A stretch of 64,000 nt of DNA from Mercenaria mercenaria. Its lineage: Eukaryota; Mollusca; Bivalvia; Venerida; Veneridae. The DNA lies in the NCBI RefSeq assembly GCF_021730395.1, contig NC_069371.1, forward strand, positions 67,920,001 to 67,984,000, in the 5' to 3' direction. Shown in pieces: positions 22,212 to 35,376 of the stretch. A program made the translations under genes and the position numbers. Position 1 is the first letter of the stretch. Every line of letters starts with the position of its first letter. The notes beneath the pieces are model-generated. The model made no database searches and had not been told where the DNA came from. It saw only the letters and a program-made list of their open reading frames with translations.

Positions 22212-22653
22212 ACCCTATTACCTAATATCCACCACGCCGGGGGATGCGACTGCCACAGAGGTCAGAAATTAATAACGATGAGTAGTGGTGTTAGTTTTTT
22301 TAGCTGTATTTTTTCATTTAGACTTTACATGAAGATATTGTGGTGCAAGCATACGTGTAAATGCCTTAACATATTATATAGTTAATCCTGGCCGCCAACT
22401 TTGCGAAATAAAGAAGTATTCAGCCGTTTAAATTGGACGTTTATAAAAATTGATGCGAAAATCATATTCAACGGCCCAATTCGAAGTGTTTACAAAATAT
22501 TTTGATCGGATTTACCTCACTCGTCAAACGATCAATCATCTGGGGATAGTCCTGGCAAGTTTCAAGTTTGTCCGTACGTCTACACCGACGTTCTGACCCT
22601 CCAAAGGGACCCGGGTATAGTCACGTTTGATAAACTTTACCGCAGAGGGCATT
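22212..22653 (+). repeat. 442-bp dispersed repeat, copy 2
   Basis: This is the partner of 15543-15984, same orientation and length, with scattered substitutions only. The flanks differ. Confidence 0.8.
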
Positions 22654-23230
22654 TTTAAATGATGCCCATCCCACCGAGGAGTCAAAATATAGGATACCGT
22701 TTACGGCAGAGGGAAATTTGGTGTAAAAACGTCTATATTGGCTGTTTGTTCCGCTTTTAAGACGTGGGAGGTCATGAAATCATTTGCAGTATGCATTGTT
22801 TATACTTAAAATACTAGCAGGATATGGAATATATCCTGTCTCCACGTGACGTCTATTGACCAATAGAAATGCAAGAAACTTGTAGGAGGCAAGATAATGC
22901 ATACTATCTGCTACATGTATAGATTGGTTCTGCTGCTGTAAATGTTCATTTTGTAAATTCATTTTTGTTTCAATTTCTTTTATGATGAAATATACAGAAA
23001 TAATGATATCTTAAGTCCTGGTACTTGCGTTCTTGCAGGATTCATTGTTGAAGTTACGGTTAATATTAGATATTAAATCGTTTTGCATTTATTATATACA
23101 GCTTTCATTTAAATACACGTCAGATCATATAGTTTAACACAGTTTGTCGAGTAATATATTAAGCATATATATTTGAAATATATGAGAATTGTTTTAAAAA
23201 AAATGTTAAGACACTGATTTGCAGCTTACG

Positions 23231-23545
23231 CTAGAGTGATTGACCATTTAGTTATAGGGAACTGGAAACAGATGAAAACATTTGGAATGCTGGATATAGA
23301 ACAAAAACATATACTGACGTGATTCCAAACGAAGGTGAAATAGTCATTTCTAGCGACCAGCATCGAAGTTACAGGGCAAAATATCAAAATTGAATACATC
23401 TTTAAAGTTGTCAAGAGAGATCGATCAGAACGAAGTCTTCATTTCAAATAGTAACTCGGTAATAACAGGTGGTTTAGTTATTTTCATTTCATTTTGATAG
23501 ATCTCTCTTGACATAACAATTAACTAAATGGTCAATCACTCCAGT
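23231..23545. repeat. Inner palindromic element
   Basis: AGTGATTGACCATTTAGTTA is mirrored by TAACTAAATGGTCAATCACT. A second inverted pair, GTCAAGAGAGATC and GATCTCTCTTGAC, lies inside. There is no coding potential. Confidence 0.65.
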
Positions 23546-23602
23546 GTTAACATCGAAATCATTGTTACAGTAATCACACATGTATGCCTTCATCTTTGGT
23601 TC

Positions 23603-25120
23603 TTAAGGAGGTAGGTTACCTTCATATTTGTATATGCGCATGTCCAACCGGAAGCTAACGTGACGATTTACGACGACGTTTACGACAAACTAAATGTGTT
23701 TGTATATTCATTCTTCTAAAAACAAACCATGAACCTGTCTTCGATCTGATGCTTTATGGTTTAATAATGCAGAAATAATGAATAAATTGCCGCAGAAACG
23801 CTTCAAAACAATGTTGCTTTAAAATGACGTCACTGACGTCATGGCGTTACGTGTCAGTTACCGCGCAAAATTAATAGCTTTTATCTTAAAAATACTTAAT
23901 TCTGTGCAATTTCTTGGTTTTAACTATTTTCAAATAACCATTATTTGCTGAAATATTTTTTATGAGTCTTTTGCTCTGAATAATAATCAATATTTTGCTT
24001 CTTTTATGTAGTTATATTGAAATGTTATGCGGAATGTTAGAAAATGGATGATAGTGACCAATGTTATTTGGAATATAGTTGGGTGAAAGGTTACTTGTTA
24101 CGGCCATTTTCAAATAAAAAAAACTAGCAGTTTGATTTGTAATACCCATTTTTCAGTTTCCGTTGATAATTTGTTACTTATATACTAAAACTAACATCTA
24201 AAATTGTTCAAATTTCAGTAGAAAATTGTGGTTTCTTGAATTGAATTGATGTTACCATGGAAACGAAGCCCGTGACCTATGTATCTAAACGTAAAATTCA
24301 AAAGCGTTGACACTGATCTATTTAAGGAACACAACTTTGGTATTTCATTTTCATTTCAACAATATCCATGAGAATAATAGCAGCATGCTGAACGATTTTT
24401 CCATGAAAAATGCCAGCCGAAGGGTACTGCTGTAAGTATTCTAAGCTGTGAAATTTGTTTGAATAAATGCAAATAACATGAAAATATAACTTACGTTAGA
24501 AATAACATGTTTTAAAGCTACATTAACTAGAAAGATAAGCTTATTCAATATTTTTTTGTAAGAAACTACGACAAAAAGCAAGATATAAGCTATTTTAAAC
24601 ATCTCTGTTGCCATGGTTACTTTAGACTTTAAGAAAAAATAGGGTACCATGTAAAGCGCTTGGTATTTTGCTAATAATATTACCCAAATATTCCATTGGT
24701 CATAACAGAATGGCATTGAAGCCGTCGAAATCCCCCTTTTTTATACACAGTTGTTTAAAAATGAGAGAAAATGCGTTACCATGGAAACACGAGCCCCGCG
24801 ACATATACATTTTAAGCTTATATTAGAAAGCTAACGTGCATACTAGTAAAATTATCAATTATGCAGACTTCTACGGATATCAATGAAACTAAAATGTACT
24901 GAAAACTGTTAAATATCCGTATTTTCGTTCTTCTTTCAATATGAAATACATTTGGACGGTCATGTTCTTCAAACCTGGATAAAAATTGAACTTGAAGGGA
25001 CAGAGACAAACGAAATTGAGATTGTAGCAGTTAAAACTTCATATTACACGAAATACAAAAAATTGTTGCAATTCAACTAATTTGAATTTACCCTGGTAAC
25101 AAGGTAACCTACCTCCTTAA
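23603..25120. mobile_element. 1.5-kb TTAA-flanked TIR element (piggyBac/Kolobok-like target)
   Basis: The left end TTAAGGAGGTAGGTTACCTT and the right end AAGGTAACCTACCTCCTTAA are inverted and both include TTAA, the target duplication of piggyBac and Kolobok elements. No transposase ORF is present, so it is non-autonomous. Inside are a double CRE (TGACGTCACTGACGTCA at 23825-23841) and three GTTACCATGGAAAC or GTTGCCATGGTTAC words. Confidence 0.65.
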
Positions 25121-25440
25121 ATTGAATACAAGATAAATTGTTAAAACATTTCTGTAAACGGTTAATGAACAGCTTTATTTAGAACCGATCACTTGACTTA
25201 TGCCACTGACAACAAATATATTTAAATTTTCTAGCCTAACTGATCTTTTATGTAGAAGTATGTTACTATCAATAGCCTCTTAGTATGAAAGCTTGATAAT
25301 GCAAAACAATTTGATATTTAATATTAACCTATATTCAACACTGAATCCAGCAAGAACGCAAGTACCAGGACTTACTATTTCATTGCTGGCAGCGAATATC
25401 TGTATATTATGATAAAAAAGAAACAAAAATGATTTTACAA

Positions 25441-25980
25441 AACGAAGACTTTCAATAGCAAAACAACTCTATAGTATCAGATTGTATGCAATGTAGGAGA
25501 TATATTTATTTTATGTTTTCCAGTGAATTATAGAGTTTTCTCAGTGAAATAAAAGTTTTGAAACAGTAGATTATCATTTTTATTTTTCACTGTTTTTGCC
25601 GAACTAGTTCCGGTCCTCCGTCGCGATGGAATTCAAATTGTATACCGAGCGTTATGAATACCGGGGACAATAATGACGATGACGTCGTTAAAATGACGTC
25701 ATTTGTGTTATGCTTTCTGTTGATCTTTCCCTCGATTTTCGACATTTTATAAATTACGCAACAAAAGTAGTGTTTTACACATGAAATAAAAAGAAAATTT
25801 GTTTGTGTCAGTGAAATATCAATTTTATTTCACACGTGAGCACCAAAAAAAGTCATTTTCACTCGTGAAAATATCAGTTTTTGATGCTCACTTGTGAAAT
25901 AAAATTGATATTTCACTGAAACAAACAAATATCCTCTATATAAATGCAATCTAGACTGATTGCAAAACGATTAAACATTT
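25441..25980. repeat. Spacer with hairpin h6
   Basis: A strong hairpin at 25798-25929 pairs CAGTGAAATATCAATTTTAT with ATAAAATTGATATTTCACTG. A CRE lies at 25694-25701. No gene. Confidence 0.5.
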
Positions 25981-26240
25981 ATTCTAACACGATCCGATTC
26001 AGAAGGCAGAAAACAGTGAATTATTATACAACAAATCACTGTTCTGACGTCACAATTATTACGTCATGGCGTCAAACGGCATAGCGGCGCGCTGGAAAAG
26101 AAACCGATTGAAAATATTTGATTAATGTCGTCAAGGATGTATTTAAAAATCCTTGGTAACGTGTTAGAATCGAAATAATATATCTCATTTAGTGATTTGC
26201 TCTTGAAAAAATCATTGTTTGTCGTTCAGATGCGTATTAT
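25981..26240. repeat. Repeat unit shared with 3.9-4.3 kb, opposite orientation
   Basis: TTCTAACACGATCCGATTC at the left and CGTGTTAGAA at 26163-26172 match the 4.07-4.26 kb unit. The right arm of hairpin h2 follows. It has no nested insertion and so represents the empty state of the 4302-5340 event. Related CGTGTTAGAA ends occur at 59565-59745. Confidence 0.6.
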
Positions 26241-26250
26241 TAACAAATAT

Positions 26251-26610
26251 TGTTTGTTTCCGGTAACATGCTAAAAATTTAGTGTAGGTAGGTCGGTATT
26301 TTTTTTTATTAAGTGGAACTTTTTGAAAATATTAATACAAATAAGAGGGTTATGCTATTAGAGCATCAGTAAATTGATTTCTAACATCACTGACCATGTT
26401 TGAAACAGAAAAAGTGAAGTTTTGCAACTTTTTGTTAAAAAGTTGAAACAAATTTTTCCAAGGCCATAAAAAAAAAACATTTCGAGGGCCTGGTGCAAAA
26501 CTATTGTAAGTGTATATAAATAAAGAATAAGATACAATAGTTTTGCGCCAAGCCCTCGATTTGGTGTCTGACCAAATATTTAGGGTAGGTCGGGATACCG
26601 GAAACAAACA
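26251..26610. mobile_element. 360-bp MITE with TGTTTGTTTCCGGTA ends
   Basis: TGTTTGTTTCCGGTA on the left is mirrored by TACCGGAAACAAACA on the right. Sub-terminal GTAGGTCGG motifs are present on both sides. There is no ORF. Confidence 0.65.
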
Positions 26611-27534
26611 TTTTTTACGCCGTAAACGCGGATGCAGTCATTGTCAAGGGATTATTAATTTTTCTATTAAAAACATGCAATATTCTACTTACTTCCTTCT
26701 AAACCTAAAAAAATAATTCTTCACTGAAACAAATTATAATCGTTGTATTTAATATATAGCTTGCTATTTTGCTGCATTTTATAGTTCTTTCATTTATGTA
26801 ACTCAATCTTGCATTTTAAAGGTACAAAATACCAGTTAACTATCATAAGTACTGGTAAGCTGGTTGTGATTTGTCTTACCTTTCAATTTATGACACGGAG
26901 TAAATTTTCAGGCTAGATGTATTTTCTTGTTCGTTTCATCTACAAAATGTATCAAAAGGTATACATTATAATTCAAAAGTATATCATTCATATCTATTGG
27001 GAAACTTTCATTTCATAATACAAAAAGAGGTAAAAACATGGCCTTAGATAGTGCTGATGAGAAATGAAATGCATTTATGTTCTCGTGTAGAAATAAATTA
27101 ATATGTTTTTTTTGGTGATAAATCATGTTGTAAGATTATTACTTGTCTGCCATTATTCAACATTAGTTGATTCTGTTTTACGGTTTGTTTCGTAAATTTA
27201 TAATCTACACGCTTGGCGGCAAAAAATACGAGAAGTCCGTGCATGTATTTGCCACGCCCGTGAACCAGTTTTCTAGCTGAAATCGTCTGAACAACATCGA
27301 TAGAAAAATTGCTGCATAATAGTTACCTCGTGGTATGAATTTAAGCTGTTACGTTGGTTGGATGGTATTTTGGATGGATGCTGGGACACGTAAATGAAGA
27401 TGAGTTTTATATAGTTTTGTTATTCAGCTTTGCATAATTATTCATTCAAAATCTCCAGCTCTGCGCACATGTATGTTCGTTAATAGCTGGACAATTATCA
27501 TGTAACAAAAGCTTAATTTACAGTAATTGGAGAT
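26611..27534. other. Intergenic, nothing recognised
   Basis: AT-rich sequence with no supported gene or repeat. Confidence 0.3.
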
Positions 27535-28230
27535 AATCAAAAGTGCTGGCAATGATGATAACGATGATTAAAAATCGATATCAAAAGAGGCTACACTCTT
27601 TGTTCAGTTTTCTCAGCATGATCTAAGTGGTGACACGTTTTGTAGATGATAATGACGATATGTATATAGTATGATAATGTTATTATGATGGTGATAGTGA
27701 TGATGATGATGGTGGTATGATGATGATTGTGATATTATGATGGTTTGACGATGATGATGATGATGATAATGATGCTATTATGATAATTACGTTGTTTGTG
27801 TCTATACATTCATAATGATATGATGATGATATGGCGTTGATAGTACGATTTAATGGTACGATCATAGAGATGATAATAATTATAATGATGATGATGATAA
27901 AGATATAAAATGATGATGATGATGATGATATGATGATATAACAATGCTATGATGATAAAGAATACTGTAATGGTACGTTATGAGAATATGATGATATGAT
28001 ATTACACGATATGATTTTCATTACGATGATGATAATGATGATGATGATGACATGATGATGATGATAATGACAATGATGATTTTGGTTTTACGGAATGATA
28101 ATGATATGATATCATGTTGGTACTTTATGGACGATGATGACGTCGATGATCGTAATGATGACGATGGTGATAATATTCTGGTGACAATATGACAACAATG
28201 GCGATAATGATGATGATGATGAAGTTGACA
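27535..28230. repeat. Degenerate ATG/GAT trinucleotide microsatellite
   Basis: Many runs of GATGATGATGATGATGAT with interruptions span about 700 bp. Open frames here (poly-Ser/Ile) are artefacts of the repeat. Confidence 0.85.
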
Positions 28231-29218
28231 ATTACTGATCTGAATAATTGTGATAATGCTCCATATTACTAATTCGTTTTAATGTATTGTAATCAGTAAG
28301 TATTTAAGTTTGCTAGCGATACTCCAAAATTAGCGGGATACATCAGTATAATGAATCAAAACATGATTAAAACATGGCATTGGATAGTGCTGATGACAAA
28401 GAAATGATAAATTGTACTTAAGGACGAACTTATCTAAATAAAAGCCATACAAAGAAACTGATTTGACAAAGTCTATAGTGTGGCACTATGACTTTTCTTA
28501 AAATGGTACACTTTTCCATGACCCCGTTGAATTCTAAAACGATTTAATAATACAATATTACCAATAGTCATTAGTTTTAGTCTATGATGAAATGTCAGAA
28601 CATATGAGTCCCTCATGTTTACATATAGCTTACGAAATCGTGTGTTTTAAAGGTTAAACAGTCACATAGGTTCTCAAAATCCATCGGTAACATTTTTAAC
28701 ATTATTATATAGCAATCTTGATTTCAAAAAAATCGCCTCAGACTATTTTCCGTTTCCTTATTAATTAAATTTCTCTAAAATGAGCTCTGTGCATTTTATG
28801 TAGATTCAAGTTCCAATAGGAAGTTAAATTCTCTCTGGAGCTACTTGTGATTAAGAGCAGATAAATTTGTTGTAATTTAAAAAAAAAAATAAGTATAATT
28901 TGCTACACTGACATGATATGAAAAAAACAACATTCTTTAAACATAATATATCGTAATATTTACCAAGTTTAATGAAATATGTTTACAAAAGAGGACCTAT
29001 GAAGGGTGAATTTGAGAGAATAGCGTGACGTACCAGAGTGAGACTCGGAAATGCTCAGCAAGAGAAATTGTCAACTAGAAATTACAATAATCGTACCTAT
29101 CAAGTATTATAGTTAAATTGTTCCTAAGTTCATGAATTTCACACAATATTGAGGACACCTTTAAAATGCGGTTGTTTGCCATAAAATTTTATTTGTACCA
29201 CAAGAGATCAAGGAAGTT
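28231..29218. other. Intergenic, nothing recognised
   Basis: AT-rich sequence with no supported gene. Confidence 0.3.
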
Positions 29219-29335
29219 ATGGCAATATTTCCGGTGCAAAACTCGTGCATATTTATAGGTAATTAGATTTGTATCAAGAAATATGTATGAGCTCTGCGGC
29301 GGAAATATTACGCGACTTCAGGAGCGCCATACCCA
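29219..29335. repeat. Fragment of foldback family X
   Basis: GCAATATTTCCGG, CTCGTGCATATTTATAGG and CTTCAGGAGCGCC match the centre of the 979-1651 foldback. Confidence 0.5.
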
Positions 29336-32146
29336 GAAATCTAAGCCAATTTGCTGGCTTATTGGCGAAATTGTCTCCCTTGAAAACAGGTTATCGGGTG
29401 TATCGATTAGCCATTATCGGTCAGTTTACGCCTATTGAAATATAGAAGGAGAAAATCTTTAACACATCAAATGACATCAAAAGCATCATCTGACAATATT
29501 TATTAAGTTATTGAAGTAATCTGCAATATTTGCACTTTCTTTCAATATAATTTTTAATAAAATAAAATATGATCTTTTTGCTTCCCTAAGCGTTTGAAAT
29601 AAGTAACTAATTTTGATCCCAAGTCCCATTGATTTCTGTAGGAAATGACAGATTTTAAGCTTTACATGGTCTTTTAGAATGATTTATTCTTATACATGTA
29701 TTTATAATCATCTCACAGCATTTATTAAGTTATTGAAGTAAACTAGAAAAGTTAATCTTTCTTTCAATGAGTTTATTTTTAAATTATTTTTATGTCTTCT
29801 TGCTTCCCTAAACGTTTGAATATCACTGATTTTACTAATTTGGAAAATTTTGCCCATCACAGTACACACGTGTACTGATGACACCGGATAAACTGAATTA
29901 GATAGACATGTGTGTCAATCTAATTCCGTGTTTAATGTCATTACTTTGTCAGATTAAATAAAAATAAAGTTATTTTAAATTACACGTTTAAATAAAAATA
30001 TTCCATTTTTTAATTCATTTAATACCATTTTCACTACTAGAATTATTTATTGCATTAAAACGTAACATAACATAAAGTTGATTAACATATAGAACTACAT
30101 GTTCATATTTAAACTTGAATATTGTACATGTAAATATAACAAGTCCATTGGGTCGGGTGTAAATTTCATGTTTCTTGTTTTTAAGTATTATAATATTGTT
30201 GTTAAAAATTTCTTATTTTATCTTTTTGCAATGATTACATATGTATGATAAAGTCAAATAACGTGTTTGACAATAAGTTAACCGAATGCTGACATATTTC
30301 TGTTTATTACCGTTACTAATTGGATTAGTATCTGTTTGTCTGACATGCCCCGCGGCCTAAAGGGACAATTATTACGGCTCTTGCATAAACACTTTAAAGT
30401 TAAAATCTAAATTATGGATATGGAGTTATAAATTTTGATAATTTATCTTACCGTTCAAAATCCAAATTCACATTATTGTAAAGTAAAATGTATTTACAGG
30501 CCACGGATCCATAATATTTAAAAACTTTTTTTAAATTGAAAAGACACATTTTCAAGGAGTCCCGAAATACATAATATATTTCGCCCTCATAAAAATATTT
30601 TAAAAATTAAAGGGACTATCCTCCAGATCGTTCGACAACAAGAAAAAATACTTTTATAGATATCTGGAAATAAATGCTATATTTCTTAAGAAGGCTTTAA
30701 AACTTAATTACTGACAAAGTCTTACTATATATTACGGAAATACTTGAGAATTTGCTGTTTTTCTATATGATGAAAATCGAAAAGCGTTTGTAACGCTTTA
30801 CTCAAGGTAAACTGTCTCGATTATAAAAAAAAAAAAATCTATATTTTGAAGTCATAATTCACTTATTCCGCTATAGCGCTATTGGTTTCGACGAAATATT
30901 TTAGGCACAAAAACACATCTTCTAGTATTAACAAACTTCAATTTGAGAGAAAGATTATTTTTAGCCAAATCTGGAGGTCATTAAATACATATTTTAAAAA
31001 TACGTTGAGTAATGGGAATTATATGCTTCCTGACAATTTTTAAACAAATTCCAGATTATCATTCAAAATCACCAATTTGAAGAAATAAGAATGTTATGTA
31101 TATCAGGTAATAAACATGACGTCGATCTAATTCCGTCTTTGTCAAATCAGGTTAAAACTGTTATTTTAAATTACATGTTTGAATAAAAATATTTAAATTT
31201 CAAAAAGTATTTTTTAATTAATTAACTTTTAATTTATGATTCACATATATTTTGCCCTTAAAAGATATAATCAAAAGTTTAAATATATATCTAAAATGGG
31301 AATATCCTTCCCGGCTCTCAATTTTGAAACAAAAACCCGATTATCATTCAAAATCACCAATTGGAGGAATACACTGCAAATTGCCTCGGGCAAGGTATAA
31401 ACTCCGCTTGTGTAAAAAGTTTCACAATGTTGTCGCAATACCCCTAATTAACAAAACCAGTGTAAGGTCAAGATTATCAAGATAAGAGAGATTAACAAAA
31501 GTCGATACTCGCGTTAAGATGGTTTAAAGGGAAACAACCACATTTAACCGATCTGGCTTAATAATCAAGGGACAATACTCTTCAAAACACGGTCTCATTT
31601 CTGGACATGAATATTATTCCGCAAAAGAATCTGTGCATATTTCACGATGCAAATCTAAAAGGCCTAATTTTTTATTATATACATATAGAATATACTACGC
31701 ATATAAATATTATTTAAAGAAAAATATTGAGTCTCAGGTTCTATTACATCTTAACGGGGTTTATAATTGGGTATGTAATAATTCTAGACACAAAGCTAAT
31801 AGTCTGTAACTATTTACTCTCTAGATTTGGCTAAATCGTTTTCCTAAATTCTAGCATAAAACGGCTGTTACTCTCACTTTTCGGGGGTGTTTTAACAGGA
31901 GAGAAAACTTGTGTTAACAGAAAGATTCTCGTGCTCACGTGCTGTTATAACACCTTTTTATATATGCGCGTTCCGTGGCAAAGCGTAAACGTATTACGGC
32001 CCCACAATGGATAATTCTAAAGGAAATGACGTCGACGTGAAAAAACAACCTAGACTTTACCGCGCATTTTATAAAAATCTGATGACGTTCAGGGACAATA
32101 TATTCATTTACTTGGTTTTTACGCGTTTTATGCTATAATAGCGTTA
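29336..32146. repeat. AT-rich gene-free region with diverged direct repeats
   Basis: Two diverged copies of about 125 bp lie at 29498-29625 and 29720-29845 (TTTATTAAGTTATTGAAGTA, then TGCTTCCCTAA.CGTTTGAA). Another pair (GTTATTTTAAATTACA followed by GTTT.AATAAAAATATT) lies near 29970 and 31160. No gene was seen, and no transposase. Confidence 0.45.
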
Positions 32147-32270
32147 GCACATGTTCTTTCCGTGTTATAACATCTGCAGAATCCCTCGGGAATCGTTAGC
32201 CCTACCGGGCTTGGGTACCAACCAATCCTTCGGAATTCTGCAGATGTTATAACACGAAAAAGCATGCGTT
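32147..32270. repeat. Hairpin element h3
   Basis: The arms share CGTGTTATAACATCTGCAGA in inverted form. The word CTGCAGAATCCCTCGGGA is also found, with two changes, in hairpin h4 at 57835-57970, so the two are probably one family. Confidence 0.6.
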
Positions 32271-32439
32271 ATCCCTACATTGATGATCACTCTATGGCAT
32301 GAGATTTTTCATCCCTTTTGTTGCTGGGCCAGTCGAAAATATCTATAAATATTGCATTAGTTTTGTTCCGTATGTTCAAAATGGGCACAATTCATATTAT
32401 CACCATGCATATCATTCAAACCACTGAAAATAGCAAGTG

Positions 32440-32690
32440 GATTGGGCTTGTTATACATTTACTTGCACTTCGTTGCTGCTCGTTCGAGCCCTTACTTGGG
32501 GTGTTGAATTCTCGTATGTAAGGAAATAATTCAGCTAGAATACGAAAGGTCGTTAGTACCTATATGTGCCCTAATAACTGAGTGGGGTATCTACATGTAC
32601 CTGATTTAGTCCGGAGGGGCACCTGGGGTCTTCATCCATCTAAAAGCTGGAAAATCGTCAAATAACCTACATTATGTTAGTGTGAAATAA
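32440..32690 (+). mobile_element. Decayed tRNA-SINE in D1
   Basis: It has a B-box-like GTTCGAGCCC at 32483-32492 and a body with GGAGGGGCACCTGGGGTCTT and AAAGCTGGAAAATCGTC. It is the same SINE type as 7425-7697 and is shared with D2, so it predates the duplication. Confidence 0.6.
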
Positions 32691-32715
32691 AAAAAATATT
32701 GGCAAATAAAAATCA

Positions 32716-33133
32716 GGGGCCGTATTCATAAAGCATCTTAAGTATAAGTATAAGAAATTGATTATTTACTTAAGTATTACTTAGGTTAGAAATTTATTTT
32801 ACTTAAGTATATTTGTTATTCATAAAAACAACTTAATAAGTAATTCTTGTTTTTTATTGTGGACGAAAACATAAAAAACAACATTAATTTCAGACAGATA
32901 CAACATGCACAATTATGTTTGAAGTGTTTTATCTGAAAACAAGACTTTAATCATACTCACCACGCTATTCTATTTTCTGACTTAAGTCATTTCTTACGTA
33001 TCTTAAGTTTTAGCTGTTTTATGACTAGAACTTAAGTTTTTACTTAGACTTAAGTTGAAATCACCACAAACTTAAGTAAAATCTTAAACTTATGTCAAAA
33101 CTTATACTTAAGATGCTTTATGAATACGGCCCC
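32716..33133. mobile_element. 418-bp MITE, GGGGCCGTATTCATAAAG ends, inserted in D1
   Basis: The TIRs exceed 30 bp (GGGGCCGTATTCATAAAGCA on the left, mirrored on the right) and the interior is full of CTTAAG words. D2 has the uninterrupted sequence AAATCAGACCTTG at 60508-60520, an empty site. The insertion therefore followed the duplication. Confidence 0.75.
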
Positions 33134-33715
33134 AGACCTTGTTCCGGAATAGAAGTTTTCAGTAGGATTTTTTTAAAAAAAGATGTTGACAATGATGTAA
33201 ATTAAATGAACAGGACATTTGAAATTAAAAAGTAAAATATTTGCCCTTAACACGAGTAAAAGACCAATCGAGGTTAATGTGACATTGAAATATCTCTATG
33301 TATTAAACAAGAAATAGTCAAACGTAAAGCCTATAACATAATAACGTACAGTAATGAGAGGCGAGTTGTCATACTGAGTAATTTAAGGGTTCAGAAAAAA
33401 TATAATTTGCTTATGGCTTATGTCTGCAAACCCTGTGTTAACAATAATTGTTTTCCCTTAGACTTTCATTAAGAGTATGGTGTGTACGGCCATAAATCGA
33501 AACGTGAATCTCTCATCACATTTTTATCAAGAACTAAATAAACGGATGAATCAACATATGAATGTAGTGATACTTTATTAGAGTATTTTACTCGTGAAAG
33601 ATATGATTCCTGTTTACATCAATGACACGGCGGTTTGAAACCATTTCAATAACCCAATTTGTTCAATACACAGCAAATGCAGCAGATATTATGAAAATGT
33701 TTAATTAAATACTGT

Positions 33716-35376
33716 AGCGAGCTAGTGGCCTTAAGAATTATAACTGGGAGCGTGAATAAGATTACCTAACCTAACGACACCTGGGTAGCCTTGTATTGTG
33801 TCAATGGATTAGGATATCTGAATCTGAGTATACATGTATTACGTCTGTAGACTGAGTTGAATATGTCTAAGTAGATTGTGATAATAAAATTCAACAATCT
33901 GGATCTATGTAGACTATGAGTTACGCGCAGACAACCCGGTGTAGACTATGATTGTAGCTCTGGCTTTGAAGTTCTGCGTAGACTAAGGCAACAAGTTCAC
34001 CTTGGTATTATGTTGTGTTGGCTCTTTAAAGGACTTACAATAATTACTCAGATAGAAAGGGTTGGTCTCCATAGGGCATTTAGGAAATGTACTACACTTT
34101 GCATTAATTAATTAAGTGAATACAACAATAGAATTCTAAAGAATAAAATGATTTTTTTATTTATTCCCTAACAAATACTCGATGGGTGACTAAAATTCTT
34201 GATTCAACAAAGTGCAAATATCACAACAATAAATAGCACAAACACAGTATCTTATAAGACTTACAATGTCATAAGCTTCAAATAAAATACGCAAAAATGC
34301 ACGGTCAGGCACTACTAAAAATATCACGTGAAAATACAAGGATCTGTCAACAATTAACAGGACAAGAAATACAGTAACCTGTGATAAAGCAGTTCTCTTA
34401 TATCTGTAGTGCACGAACCTAGACATTTGAGTTCTCTTTAAAATACTGTGAAAATTCTGTCAGCCCTAAAATGTTTAATACAAGATAAATAAACAGTCTG
34501 ATATTTGAGACAGATTAAAGAATTAATGACCTTAAAAGATTTCTGATTTTTGTGATAAATATGGTAGACGGCTTTGAAGCCTTGGAAATAAAACTTAATC
34601 TGAATTTCGGATGTCAACTAACAACAATTTGCCCTTAGATGTTTTTGAATTGTGGAGACCCCGGAAATCGGGAACAACAGGTATATATAAATACCTAAGG
34701 CCTGTGCACTAAAACCAAAAGTGGGTACGCCGCAAATTTGTGCGGGTACGCAAACATGCAACAAAAACAAATGTGTACAAGACGCCAACGTCATTGGCTA
34801 AAAATGTACACAAACAAAATTTGCGCACTGGCAACCAGTATTCAGAGTCGGCAACCATAATTTACGATAGAATTGCACTAAAATAATTAGACTGTAGATT
34901 GATTCATTAGAAATTATGATAATCTATCACATTCTTACAGCATAAGTCATTTTGTAGCTTATCTTTCTGTCTATTTGCCTTCAAGGCAAATATGGTGACC
35001 TTCTATCGTTGCTAAGGAGAAAGTCACCGTGACACTGCTTAATAACAACCAAGAAGTGAATGTAAATTTGTAAACAAAGCAAGATTTCTTGGTAAATACA
35101 CTTGATAAGCAGTGAAATACATCATGACCTGAAGGTAGTAAATGAGTCTTACAAAAATGATTCAAAGATTACAATGCTACCTGGTTCATTATGCAAAAAT
35201 CGATCTCTAAGTGGACCTCACAAATTCGGATACACACGTTCGGATAAACAATAAACAGCTCAAAATACCTGACATAGCATAACTTCTACTCTGAATTGGT
35301 ATCATATACCATACATTAAAGTAACAATAAAGATCATGTATAGTACAATATATGGGGCACTACAATACTGGAAACC
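33716..35376. other. 1.66-kb D1-specific block
   Basis: It is present between sequences that are adjacent in D2 (break near 61006). No TIR, ORF or known repeat was seen. It is either an insertion in D1 or a deletion in D2. Confidence 0.4.

Larger units (their letters stand above)
22950..25440. repeat. Composite inverted structure with about 160-bp outer arms
   Basis: The left arm (about 22950-23115) and right arm (about 25285-25440) are inverted copies sharing AAGAACGCAAGTACCAGGAC and ATGCAAAAC. Between them lie an inner palindrome (23231-23545) and a TTAA-flanked element (23603-25120). It reads as nested insertions in one older foldback. Confidence 0.55.

Noticed and set aside
27683-27865. 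Open frame rich in Ser and Ile
   Set aside because: It is a translation of the ATG/GAT microsatellite.
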